DNA of 13,921 bases from Methyloprofundus sp. (GCA_030619185.1 JAUXBW010000013.1:1-13921); one strand, 5' to 3'; shown: positions 1 to 7,158, counted from the first letter of the stretch. Notes: generated by a model not told the origin, from the sequence alone. Numbers and translations: made by a program.

Positions 1-216
1 AATTTCCGTAAAATTTTCCGGCAAAAATGACAATGCATAAAAACATGATTATGTCAAATAACGGCAAGCCATTGAATTTTAAAGCCTTCCTTAAGTGAAT
101 GCCATTGTCCGCACCTTGCCCTCGGCTAGTACTTTTAAAGTTGTCAAACAGGACTCCTTTCTGGATAATGTACAGGGGACTTACACCCCATAAGATCATG
201 CCCATGCCGGGCACAC
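1..216 (-). mobile_element. 5' part of a group II intron RNA (class C-like), running off the left edge
   Basis: Read on the minus strand from about position 216, the sequence starts GTGTGCCCGGCATGGGC, continues with a GGGGTGTAAGTCCCC hairpin (about 176-190), and then has AGCCGAGGGCAAGGTG (about 112-127) and TTAAGGAAGGC (about 83-93). This order of a GUGYG start, GCCC..GGGC stem, GGGTG.AAGTCCC hairpin, CAAGG segment and TNAAGGAAGC segment is what I know from domain I of bacterial group II introns, especially class C. Only domain I is in the window; the reverse transcriptase/maturase ORF and the catalytic domain V would lie left of base 1. The 5' boundary is uncertain by about 4 bp because GTGTGTGTG is repetitive (212-220). 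The call rests on recalled consensus, not on a covariance search. If correct, the intron is antisense to the small gene remnant at 221-552 and splits it. Confidence 0.7.
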
Positions 217-220
217 ACAC

Positions 221-552
221 AAAAATCAAGCTGACAGTTATACTGAATGCCCTCATTGCAATGGTAGTGCTGTAAAAAAAGATAAAAAGAAGATTTTAAA
301 TGAAATGGCTAAAGAAAAAAGTACAACTAAAATAGATTCGTGGGAAGGTGCTTCCCTTTTTTTTGTATAGCCAGTGGGGTAATTGCAATTTTTGGCGGAT
401 TGAGTTTAGTTGGTCTTAAGGCTGCTGGTGCAAATAGCATGATTGAGTCCATTGCTAACGGAATGGGGTGGTATTTTATCGGAAAAGGATTATTCATGAT
501 GGCAACACCATTTGAAATTCGTGGGGCTGTATCACGCCTCCTTGAAAAATAG
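221..552 (+). pseudogene. 3' part of a small CxxC (zinc-ribbon-like) membrane protein gene, interrupted by the intron and frame-shifted
   Basis: Frame 2 is open from the intron edge and reads KNQADSYTECPHCNGSAVKK, then a Lys-rich linker, then MAKEKSTTKIDSWEGASLFF (ATG at 305), where it meets the stop TAG at 368. Frame 1 continues the same kind of protein: CIASGVIAIFGGLSLVGL, a second hydrophobic stretch near MGWYFIGKGLFMM, and a basic end before TAG at 550-552. A -1 change within the T8 run at 357-364 joins them into one product with a CPHC half zinc-ribbon and two probable membrane segments. The N-terminal half, which could supply the other CxxC, is missing beyond the intron. The 70-codon ORF starting at GTG 340 is only the tail of this gene in the second frame. 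I do not recognise the family. A pseudogene is the simplest reading. A programmed slip at the in-phase T TTT TTT, or a homopolymer sequencing error, could keep it functional from ATG 305. Confidence 0.55.
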
Positions 553-822
553 ATATATTGCCCCATCATTCAAACGAAACAGGCTAATGCACCTCTCTTA
601 ATCTAAATATTAGGTTTGCAATGGAAAGGGCTTTTTTGCTCTCTTTCTTTGCAATTATTTTAAAGGTTTGAGTGCATTTCAATTTTAAACATTGTAGTGC
701 GTTCCAGCTCCCTAAGCATCTGTAAAAAATCAATATGGCTACTTCCTGGCTCTAACTTAAACTTATTATAGTTTTTGCTTGTCAATAAAACCACTATTTC
801 TATTTATCAATCAACACCAAAG
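553..822. other. AT-rich spacer without a convincing gene
   Basis: No open frame here has plausible protein content. The stretch contains an imperfect hairpin at 615-654, a lone GTTCCAGCTCCCTAA segment (about 699-713) that resembles one arm of the repeat pairs at 4704-4774 and 12999-13060, and AT-rich sequence up to the transposase remnant. It may include the decayed right end of that IS element, but I could not identify terminal inverted repeats. Confidence 0.5.
615..654. terminator. Imperfect hairpin downstream of the frame-shifted small gene, possible terminator
   Basis: TTTGCAATGGAAAGGGC and GCTCTCTTTCTTTGCAA flank a TTTTTT loop. TTGCAA pairs with TTGCAA, GGAAAG with CTTTC and GC with GC, with small bulges. 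The 3' side is followed by TTATTTTAAA, so it could end transcription of the gene upstream. A mobile-element relic is the alternative. Confidence 0.3.
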
Positions 823-924
823 TTATGTAAAAGACATGAAGCCTATAGCTATCACTACTCGCTCAAATAGTAATGGTGATTGATAACCAAGTTTTGAGTG
901 AATACGTTTGCCGTTATAAAAATC
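823..924 (-). pseudogene. C-terminal remnant of an IS3-family transposase (OrfB)
   Basis: On the minus strand, in frame, 924 to 823 reads DFYNGKRIHSKLGYQSP followed by LLFE and a divergent tail ending at TAA 823-825. The pattern (D/E)FYN.KR.HS.LGY.SP..FE is the signature C-terminal end of IS3-family OrfB integrases, downstream of the DDE catalytic glutamate. Nothing upstream of Asp is preserved: the preceding codon in the same frame is the TAA stop of elyC, so the rest of the transposase has been lost. No intact terminal repeats were seen. This is dead material marking an old insertion or deletion event. Confidence 0.8.
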
Positions 925-1689
925 TTAATACCTTAGCTTGTACCAGGTACGCCCCATTATTTCATGTATGACTAAGGAGCTACGTGCTAAGGCTGTGGCG
1001 GAAGGTAAGAAGCTAAGCAGGCTTAAAGACCCCTGTAGCGACAAAAAACCTGTCGGAGCAGGCATCACCGAAAAGCCATGCAATTCAAACTGTTCGACAG
1101 CTCTACGCATATGTAAAGCATGAGTGACTAAAATGATACGCTGTACCCCATGCTTAGTTAATATTTTATGTGTATAAGCTGCATTTTCTGCTGTATTCCG
1201 GCTGTTGGGTTCTTGCCAGCGCACCTTTAGCTTAAACTCATTTTTGAGCACCGCAGCCATAAGCTCAGCTTCAGCAGGGATATCCGATTTAAGCACTCTC
1301 CCCCCACTCACCAGCAAAGGTAAATGCGTTTGTTGAGCCAGATAGGCTGCGTAACGGACACGCACCAGGGTTCTATTTTTTAGAGCCACATTCTGAGCAT
1401 ATTCAGGTGCCGGATGTCGTAAACCACCCCCTAATACAACAATGGCTTGTGCGGAAAATTTTTGTAAGGATGCACTCTTTAATGGCGGATAGATTTCCTG
1501 AGTCGCTGCCATACTTTTTGTCACGACAGGCAAACTAAGTAAGCATAAAACACCGAGGGAAAAACTGATTAAGGATACTGCAAAGGTGCGTTGTCGCTGC
1601 AATAAAAACAGGCCCATAAAACATAACAGCAATAAGCTACTTAAAGGCAATAATAAGGTCTTGATAACGTATATAATAAAAATATCCAT
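925..1689 (-). CDS. elyC: ElyC/YdcF-type DUF218 envelope biogenesis protein
   Basis: The 254-aa product matches the layout and length of E. coli ElyC (about 259 aa). It has two N-terminal membrane segments (about residues 4-30 and 36-56) followed by a DUF218 domain on the far side of the membrane. Family motifs are AIVVLGGG (82-89), LLVSGG (125-130), a following acidic Glu (141), NTAENA (165-170) and VTHALHMRRA (188-197). In E. coli, ElyC affects the lipid-carrier-dependent steps of cell wall and envelope polysaccharide synthesis at low temperature; the biochemical activity is not settled, so a role here is inferred from family. The C-terminus MGRTWYKLRY fits the family, so the gene seems complete even though an IS3 remnant abuts its stop codon. 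The start ATG at 1689 has only a weak A/G-rich ribosome binding site. It is divergent from pilS with 29 bp between starts. SanA or YdcF paralogues are alternatives, but the double N-terminal membrane anchor favours ElyC. Confidence 0.85.
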   Translation of the reverse strand: MDIFIIYVIKTLLLPLSSLLLLCFMGLFLLQRQRTFAVSLISFSLGVLCLLSLPVVTKSMAATQEIYPPLKSASLQKFSAQAIVVLGGGLRHPAPEYAQNVALKNRTLVRVRYAAYLAQQTHLPLLVSGGRVLKSDIPAEAELMAAVLKNEFKLKVRWQEPNSRNTAENAAYTHKILTKHGVQRIILVTHALHMRRAVEQFELHGFSVMPAPTGFLSLQGSLSLLSFLPSATALARSSLVIHEIMGRTWYKLRY

Positions 1690-1718
1690 ACTTTTTATTC
1701 GCTGAAAACGAAATTGAT
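1690..1718. promoter_or_regulatory. 29-bp divergent spacer between elyC and pilS
   Basis: The two start codons are only 29 bp apart, which is too short for two separate full promoters. At least one promoter must lie inside the 5' coding end of the opposite gene. I see no clear -35/-10 pair or strong Shine-Dalgarno in the gap. If the pilS start is instead the internal ATG at 1737, the gap is 47 bp. Confidence 0.4.
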
Positions 1719-3338
1719 ATGTTATCTGATTCTAGCATGATCTCGCCTTGTCCTTTCTCTAGAGGCTATAAAATACCAGTGCAGCAGGCATGGTTCTTAT
1801 TAAAAAGTTTTTATTTTTATCGGTTAATTTTATCCTGCTTATTTCTGGCTCTCTATTATTCACAGATAGGCCGCCTGCTGATTGAGCCAGCTCAGACACA
1901 ATTGTACTTATATGCCTGTAGTAGCTACTTCATAGTCACTCTTATCGGCTGGGCTTTCATTATCAAACGCATACCAGGCTATCCATCTCAGGCTCAATTG
2001 TTTGTCTTTTCTGATATATTGCTGATTACTCTCATCATGCATAGCTGTGGTGGCATAGACAGTGGTGTAGGGGCGCTTATGTTAGTCTCTACTGCAGCCG
2101 GTGGTTTGTTAATTGGGGGGCGCTGCGCCATGTTATTTGCAGCTATTGCCAGTTTATTTGTTTTGGCTGAACAGGCATACTCGTTTCGTTCCGAAACTTT
2201 TAACGCTGTCTCCTACCCATACGCAGGCATCCTTGGAGCTGGTTTTTTTACCCTGGCGTTACTGTCCTACGTTTTAGCAAAACGTACTGAGCTAATCTCT
2301 AGCCAACACAAACAAGCTATCAGCTCTTTAGAGGAACTCAATCAATATATTATCCAGAACATGCAATCGGGTATTATTATTACTAACCAGCAACAAGCCA
2401 TCATCCGATATAACGAAGCTTGTCCTCGTTTGTTAGGTATCAATAGCTTACCCGATACACTATCAGGTGTTTCCATTTCTCTCGCTAAAACTTTTACTGA
2501 ATGGCTAGAGCAACCGAATAAAGGTTTTGTACTCATTTCAATACCAGAGCATGTAAAATTGCATGTGCACTTTACATCTTTGCCAACCCGGCACAGCCCT
2601 TTCTTTATGATCACTCTAGAAGACCAGGCACTCTACAATCAAAGAGTACAACAGAGTAAACTTGCATCTTTAGGGCAATTAACAGCCAATATTGCCCATG
2701 AAATTCGTAACCCCTTGGGTGCTATTAGCCATGCAGGACAGTTATTAGCAGAATGTCCACAACTATCACCTCAGGACAAACGTTTGACTGAAATTATTCA
2801 AACACACACGTCCAGGGTGAATGCCATTATTGAAGAGGTATTGCAGTTATCACATAGAGATAATTCCAAACAGGAACGTATTCATCTGGTAAGCTGGCTG
2901 ACAATTTATCTGAACCAGTTTGAATCTGAGTACCTCAAAGATAAAAGTCAGCTTACTTTATCCATTGAACCCACTGTACAAGATGCCCTTTTCGATGCAA
3001 ACCATTTAACGCAAATTTTAAATAACCTTTGTGAAAACGCTTTAAGATACAGCGATACGCCCGACAAACCCATACTACTAAAAGTAAGCTCTTTTTTTAA
3101 TCAGCCGTCTATAGAAGTTATTGATTATGGACAAGGAGTCGCTGAGTCATCTATCAAGCACCTGTTTGAGCCTTTTTTTACCACGTCTAGTTCGGGCACA
3201 GGCTTGGGTTTATATATCTCTCGTGAATTAGCTGAATTAAATCAGGGACTTTTAAGTTACCATAGTTTAAATAATGAGCAAGGCTGTAGTTTTCGGCTTT
3301 GTATGACAAATGCAGAACAGAAAAAGATTCAATTATGA
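1719..3338 (+). CDS. pilS: PilS sensor histidine kinase of type IV pilus regulation
   Basis: This 539-aa kinase is close in size to Pseudomonas PilS. The N-terminal 190 residues are strongly hydrophobic and can form about six membrane spans. A PAS-like segment follows (about 205-300, starting ELNQYIIQNMQSGIIITN), then the dimerisation/phosphoacceptor box ANIAHEIRNPLGAISHAGQLL with His327. The ATPase domain shows the N box (Asn440 in NLCENALRYS), D box (Asp469 in DYGQGVAE), an F box (FEPFFTT) and the G box GTGLGL (493-498). In the known family PilS autophosphorylates and phosphorylates or dephosphorylates PilR, sensing pilin levels in the inner membrane. It overlaps pilR by 4 bp (ATGA), so the two are translationally coupled. 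The start codon is uncertain: ATG 1719 lacks a good ribosome binding site, and Met7 at 1737 is an alternative. All catalytic boxes are intact, so it should be active. Confidence 0.93.
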   Translation: MLSDSSMISPCPFSRGYKIPVQQAWFLLKSFYFYRLILSCLFLALYYSQIGRLLIEPAQTQLYLYACSSYFIVTLIGWAFIIKRIPGYPSQAQLFVFSDILLITLIMHSCGGIDSGVGALMLVSTAAGGLLIGGRCAMLFAAIASLFVLAEQAYSFRSETFNAVSYPYAGILGAGFFTLALLSYVLAKRTELISSQHKQAISSLEELNQYIIQNMQSGIIITNQQQAIIRYNEACPRLLGINSLPDTLSGVSISLAKTFTEWLEQPNKGFVLISIPEHVKLHVHFTSLPTRHSPFFMITLEDQALYNQRVQQSKLASLGQLTANIAHEIRNPLGAISHAGQLLAECPQLSPQDKRLTEIIQTHTSRVNAIIEEVLQLSHRDNSKQERIHLVSWLTIYLNQFESEYLKDKSQLTLSIEPTVQDALFDANHLTQILNNLCENALRYSDTPDKPILLKVSSFFNQPSIEVIDYGQGVAESSIKHLFEPFFTTSSSGTGLGLYISRELAELNQGLLSYHSLNNEQGCSFRLCMTNAEQKKIQL

Positions 3339-4675
3339 GAAAGGCACAGGCTTTAATTATTGATGATGAAGCAGATATCCGTGAGCTATTGGAAATCACA
3401 CTTACCCGTATGGATATAGAAGCCGCAACAGCAGAAAATATTCATCAGGCACAAACCCTTCTAAAACAACAAGAATTTAATATCTGTATCACAGATATGC
3501 GCCTCCCAGATGGCAATGGGCTAGACTTATTACAGAATTTACAGCTCTCCCACCCGAAATTACCGGTGATTGTTATTACCGCTCATGGCAATGCGGATAT
3601 TGCCGTTAAAGCAATGAAGCAGGGGGCCTTTGATTTTTTATCCAAACCAGTAGACCTCAAAGGTTTGCGAGAATTAGTTAACAATGCTCTAAAGACAAGT
3701 TTTTTACCTGAACAGGACAGACGCTCCAGAGATATTTTATTAGGTGACTCTGATATTATGTGCGACCTCCGGGCAAAAATAAGCAAAATTGCGCGTAGCC
3801 AGGCTCCCGTTTATATAACAGGAGAATCAGGCTCAGGAAAAGAACTGGTCGCCCGTTTGATCCATCGGCAAGGTTCGCGTTATACACAGCCTTTTATCGC
3901 TGTGAATTGCGGTGCAATTCCCCATGAACTTATGGAAAGCGAATTTTTTGGTCATAAAAAAGGCAGTTTTACTGGCGCAACTGCCGACAAATCTGGGCTG
4001 TTTCAAGCCGCAAAGGGCGGTACCTTATTTCTGGATGAGGTTGCAGATTTACCCTTAGCCTTGCAGGTCAAGTTATTACGCGCCATACAAGAAAAGAAAA
4101 TTCGCCCCGTGGGCAGCCCTCATGAAGAAAGTGTAGATACCCGCTTATTAAGCGCAACCCACCTGAATTTAGCCCAATTAGTACAAGAAGGTAAGTTTAG
4201 ACAAGATTTATTTTACCGTATCAATGTCATCGAACTCATAGTACCTGCATTACGTAACCGCCATGCAGATCTGGCACAACTCTGTGCGCACTTTTTAAAT
4301 AAAATCACCACACACAATCAGCTAGCCAAGATAGAGCTGTCCCCTAATGCCATGACAGCCTTAAAGCACTACCATTTCCCAGGTAATGTCAGAGAACTGG
4401 AAAATATTCTGGAAAGAGCTGTGGCTTTGCATGATGGCGAGTTAATTACCGAGCAGGATTTAAACCTGAGCACGATGCCTTCCAGTTTACCTGAAACAGA
4501 GAGTTACAACCCTGATATGGAGTCTTTAGAAGATTATTTACAAGAGTTAGAAAAACAAGCGATCCTTGAGGCATTAGAACAGAACAAATGGAACCGAACG
4601 GCAACAGCAAAACAGCTAGGGATGAGCTTTCGATCTTTACGTTACCGTTTAAAAAAATTAGACTTAGATTCATGA
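3335..4675 (+). CDS. pilR: PilR sigma-54-dependent response regulator of type IV pilin expression
   Basis: The start at 3335 is chosen because ATGA overlaps the pilS stop and because MRKAQALIIDDEADIRELL is a normal receiver N-terminus. An upstream in-frame ATG at 3299 would add 12 non-conserved residues. The 446-aa product has a receiver domain (about 1-120, phosphoacceptor Asp54 in ITDMRLPDGNG), a sigma-54 AAA+ domain with Walker A GESGSGKE (163-170), the sigma-54-contacting loop GSFTGA (210-215; Ser at position 2 is also what I recall from PilR), Walker B GGTLFLDEVADL with Asp234 and Glu235, and a C-terminal Fis-type HTH with ATAKQLGMSFRSLRYRLKKL. In the family, phosphorylated PilR binds upstream of pilA and drives RNA polymerase-sigma54 transcription. 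No pilA is present in this window, so the target lies elsewhere. Confidence in identity is high from domain order, HTH sequence and the adjacent pilS. Confidence 0.95.
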   Translation: MRKAQALIIDDEADIRELLEITLTRMDIEAATAENIHQAQTLLKQQEFNICITDMRLPDGNGLDLLQNLQLSHPKLPVIVITAHGNADIAVKAMKQGAFDFLSKPVDLKGLRELVNNALKTSFLPEQDRRSRDILLGDSDIMCDLRAKISKIARSQAPVYITGESGSGKELVARLIHRQGSRYTQPFIAVNCGAIPHELMESEFFGHKKGSFTGATADKSGLFQAAKGGTLFLDEVADLPLALQVKLLRAIQEKKIRPVGSPHEESVDTRLLSATHLNLAQLVQEGKFRQDLFYRINVIELIVPALRNRHADLAQLCAHFLNKITTHNQLAKIELSPNAMTALKHYHFPGNVRELENILERAVALHDGELITEQDLNLSTMPSSLPETESYNPDMESLEDYLQELEKQAILEALEQNKWNRTATAKQLGMSFRSLRYRLKKLDLDS

Positions 4676-4703
4676 TTAGGAGCGGGTATTATTAAATCCT
4701 CGC

Positions 4704-4774
4704 TAAGAGAGCTGTAATAAAATAATCTTAAAATATAATTGAACCTAGACGATTATTTATTTCCAGCTCCCTTA
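4704..4774. repeat. Palindromic repeat element A, copy 1
   Basis: Arms at 4704-4727 and 4751-4774 are complementary at 20 of 24 positions; the right arm ends in TTTCCAGCTCCCTTA. The loop is AT-rich (23 bp). A related pair lies at 12999-13060, ending in TTTTCAGCTCCCTTA. It begins 28 bp after the pilR stop and could fold as a terminator in RNA, but recurrence at a second locus marks it as a dispersed repeat. Element B follows without a gap. Confidence 0.6.
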
Positions 4775-4937
4775 ATCCTAGAAAAATCAGTTGCTCACGG
4801 TTTCTAGCACAAACTCTTGATTCCACAGCACTTCCAAAAAATACCCGCTTAACCTACGGATGAAGCTAAGATTTTTTAAAAGCACCGTGAAACCAATAGC
4901 TTGCACTATAACTCCGCGCTCAACTGATTTTTCTAGG
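4775..4937. repeat. Palindromic repeat element B, long copy (MITE-like)
   Basis: The left end CCTAGAAAAATCAGTTG (4777-4793) is perfectly complementary to the right end CAACTGATTTTTCTAGG (4921-4937), giving 17-bp terminal inverted repeats. The inner flank CTCACGGTTTCTA next to the left end, and CGCTCAACT at the right, are shared with a much shorter copy at 13112-13167. This copy carries about 107 extra bp in between, with weak internal symmetry (AAAAAATACCCGCTT against AAGCTAAGATTTTTT). It ends exactly at the stop codon of the minus-strand membrane protein gene, so transcripts of that gene would enter the hairpin at once. Confidence 0.65.
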
Positions 4938-7076
4938 TTAATCAATCACTTTATCGGTCAAACGTCGCTGTTGTATGCTGTATTTCTGAGCAACAATCCG
5001 CTGCATTCGCTGCACTTTCCTTAATAAATCAGGCCTCCGACCGCGCACACCCATTTCAGCCTGTTTCAATACCGTCATTGCCTCCTGATATCGGCCTATT
5101 GCTTGAAGTGCATCAGCTTGCATCAGAAAGTACTGGAATGCTCTCCCATAATTATCTATTGCTTTAAGTATGGTCTTTAAAGCGGCTTTATGCATACCAT
5201 TTAGCATCTGGATATTAAATAGCTGCAGCCTGTATTGCCGCTTATATTTTGCTGCGACATAGCGACTTTTTAGCACGGCTTGTAACCAGGCTTGCACATC
5301 TTTTCTATGCATCAGGCAATGTTTCTGCCGCGCAATGACGCATTTCCCAGCAGAATCGAAAATGGTTAAGGACCATGGGCTCAGTGGTTTATGCAATATT
5401 AAATCAACAATATATGCATTGGAGAAAATTTTCTTTAAGTGCTGATCTTGCAACTCTTTCATTATCTCAGGCGGTGTGGTTAAAACCGCCATAACCAGAA
5501 AAGCTACTTCATTCGGATTTAATTCAGCTGACTTAAAATAATGCGGATAAGCCTGCAGGGGCTGCTTGTCAGTTTTAAATAATACTTCTCCATATAAGTA
5601 CTGACTGATAGCTGACTCAGGATGGTTTATCCCAATACTGGTAAAAATACTTTTTTCACTTTTCCAATAGTTTGCTCTTAACCTGCTAGCGTAGGCAACA
5701 CAGACGACTAAAATAACGCAAACAGTCATTAAGCCAACTCGTTGTATCAGCGTATTTTGATGATGACTTAACAGGTAATTAAGAGCACAGATAAAAATAT
5801 AGGCCATAAAAATAATAATCCCCATACTGGGTAAATAATTGCGGTGTTCATACACCAGCTCCAGGGGTAGAAAAGAGGACTCCATACTATGTCCGACTAA
5901 GTACCATAGTATGGCAAAGCTAAAGATCGGCAATTTATTGCGCATTAGCCATGTGGCTATCAACAACACACACCAGGCAATAAGTGAGACCAAGGTAGAT
6001 ATGGGCTGTACCCAACCATGGCTAACAGCAATATCATCATGAAACAGTCCCATATTACTAATATCAGGGATAACTATTAATGACAGGTAAAACCACAAGA
6101 CACGAGATTCTGTCCACAGTCGTTCTGATAGAGAAAAAGACCTGCCACCATAGCTGGCGATAAGATTACCTGGAGAAATAAAGTAATATATCAATACCAA
6201 ACAAACAGGAAGCAACACTAAAATAATATAAAAAAGCCATAGCCCCCTTTTTTGCTTAGCCGCTAAAGCCTTGCGCTTAAATAGAGTAAACTCAATAACT
6301 GCCGCATAACAACTTAATAAAGCAGCATTTTCCTTACATAACAGACCTAAGATTGTCCCGGCAACGATGCCGATAGCCATATAAGCCAAACCACGAGAAA
6401 AATTCTGCTCTAGTAATTGCCGACCATAGACAAACAAACATAGACCAAGTAATACAAAAGTGGCTGCCATACTGGTCATACGCTGAACCACGTAAGCAAC
6501 GGTGCTGACCTGCAAGGGGTGCAAAGCCCAAAGGCTACTTATAAATGCTATGGATAGAATGACCTGTATTCTGGAAAAGCTAGTGCAGCACCCATTTTGG
6601 TTTAATGGATAGGGCACTTCATAGGTCAGTGATTTAAAGGATATATTACGGTTGACTATTGATCCATCCAAAATAGGTGCTGTACAAGCAGGAAATTTAA
6701 GCCGTGGCCATAACAATAAAACCAGACCTATAAAAAGCCCACTGTTGATGATATGTACCAGTAGATTAATAAATTTAAATGGCAGCGTATCAATGAATCC
6801 CCCCGCCATTACATGGTTAATTCCAAATGATAGTGCAGGCAATACACGCTTTAATAGACCACTATCATTAGATAACAAAGCCTGCTTGAGGGATGCATAG
6901 GAAAGGTCTTTGATCGCTACCAGAGGATTTTCGACAATATTCTGTATATCATCAAAAATAAGTGGCCCATGTAAACTGGGCCAGTAAACAACAAAAAGTA
7001 GTGTGGTGACCACGCCCCAGGTTAGAAATAGTAATTTACTATACCTGTCGTCTGAATTATTTAAGCTGGGGGTCAT
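4938..7076 (-). CDS. Multi-pass membrane protein with C-terminal TPRs, probable GT-C/TMTC-like glycosyltransferase
   Basis: This 712-aa protein has about ten or more hydrophobic segments between residues 15 and 465, then a soluble C-terminal region with TPR-like helices (clearest at about 640-690, YFLMQADALQAIGRYQEAM). Family-like landmarks are IFDDIQNIVENP (40-51) after the first span, HPLQVSTVAYVVQRM (186-200), CKEN (247-250) and LPLELVYEHRNYLPS (403-417). Such an acidic FDD at the first lumenal/periplasmic loop, with HP..V..V..R and EHR.YLPS segments, is what I know from TMTC-like and related bacterial TPR membrane proteins, which are thought to transfer sugars from lipid donors. Activity and substrate are inference. 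Location next to pilSR makes pilin or another exported protein a possible acceptor, but no direct link is visible. Residues about 128-170 form a Cys-containing loop (C131, C163, C164) that looks like an insertion. The start is supported by GGAG 6 nt upstream of ATG 7076. Confidence 0.7.
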   Translation of the reverse strand: MTPSLNNSDDRYSKLLFLTWGVVTTLLFVVYWPSLHGPLIFDDIQNIVENPLVAIKDLSYASLKQALLSNDSGLLKRVLPALSFGINHVMAGGFIDTLPFKFINLLVHIINSGLFIGLVLLLWPRLKFPACTAPILDGSIVNRNISFKSLTYEVPYPLNQNGCCTSFSRIQVILSIAFISSLWALHPLQVSTVAYVVQRMTSMAATFVLLGLCLFVYGRQLLEQNFSRGLAYMAIGIVAGTILGLLCKENAALLSCYAAVIEFTLFKRKALAAKQKRGLWLFYIILVLLPVCLVLIYYFISPGNLIASYGGRSFSLSERLWTESRVLWFYLSLIVIPDISNMGLFHDDIAVSHGWVQPISTLVSLIAWCVLLIATWLMRNKLPIFSFAILWYLVGHSMESSFLPLELVYEHRNYLPSMGIIIFMAYIFICALNYLLSHHQNTLIQRVGLMTVCVILVVCVAYASRLRANYWKSEKSIFTSIGINHPESAISQYLYGEVLFKTDKQPLQAYPHYFKSAELNPNEVAFLVMAVLTTPPEIMKELQDQHLKKIFSNAYIVDLILHKPLSPWSLTIFDSAGKCVIARQKHCLMHRKDVQAWLQAVLKSRYVAAKYKRQYRLQLFNIQMLNGMHKAALKTILKAIDNYGRAFQYFLMQADALQAIGRYQEAMTVLKQAEMGVRGRRPDLLRKVQRMQRIVAQKYSIQQRRLTDKVID

Positions 7077-7158
7077 TTATAGCTCCATTAACATTTGCGA
7101 TTTGGTTTCCTTATTTATAATATTGCGTGAAAAATGTGAACCAGCACAGCAAAAATAA

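Noticed and set aside
198..273. Short ORF MPMPGTHTKIKL... on the plus strand
   Set aside because: It starts inside the group II intron complement and ends after 25 codons; the content is explained by the intron and the other frame.
340..552. Stand-alone 70-codon gene starting at GTG 340
   Set aside because: The first residues (MGRCFP) look out of frame, while the upstream frame 2 sequence supplies a better N-terminus. It is the tail of the frame-shifted gene.
3299..3334. Upstream ATG for pilR
   Set aside because: It would overlap pilS by 40 bp and adds a non-conserved 12-residue leader; the ATGA overlap at 3335 gives a normal receiver start.
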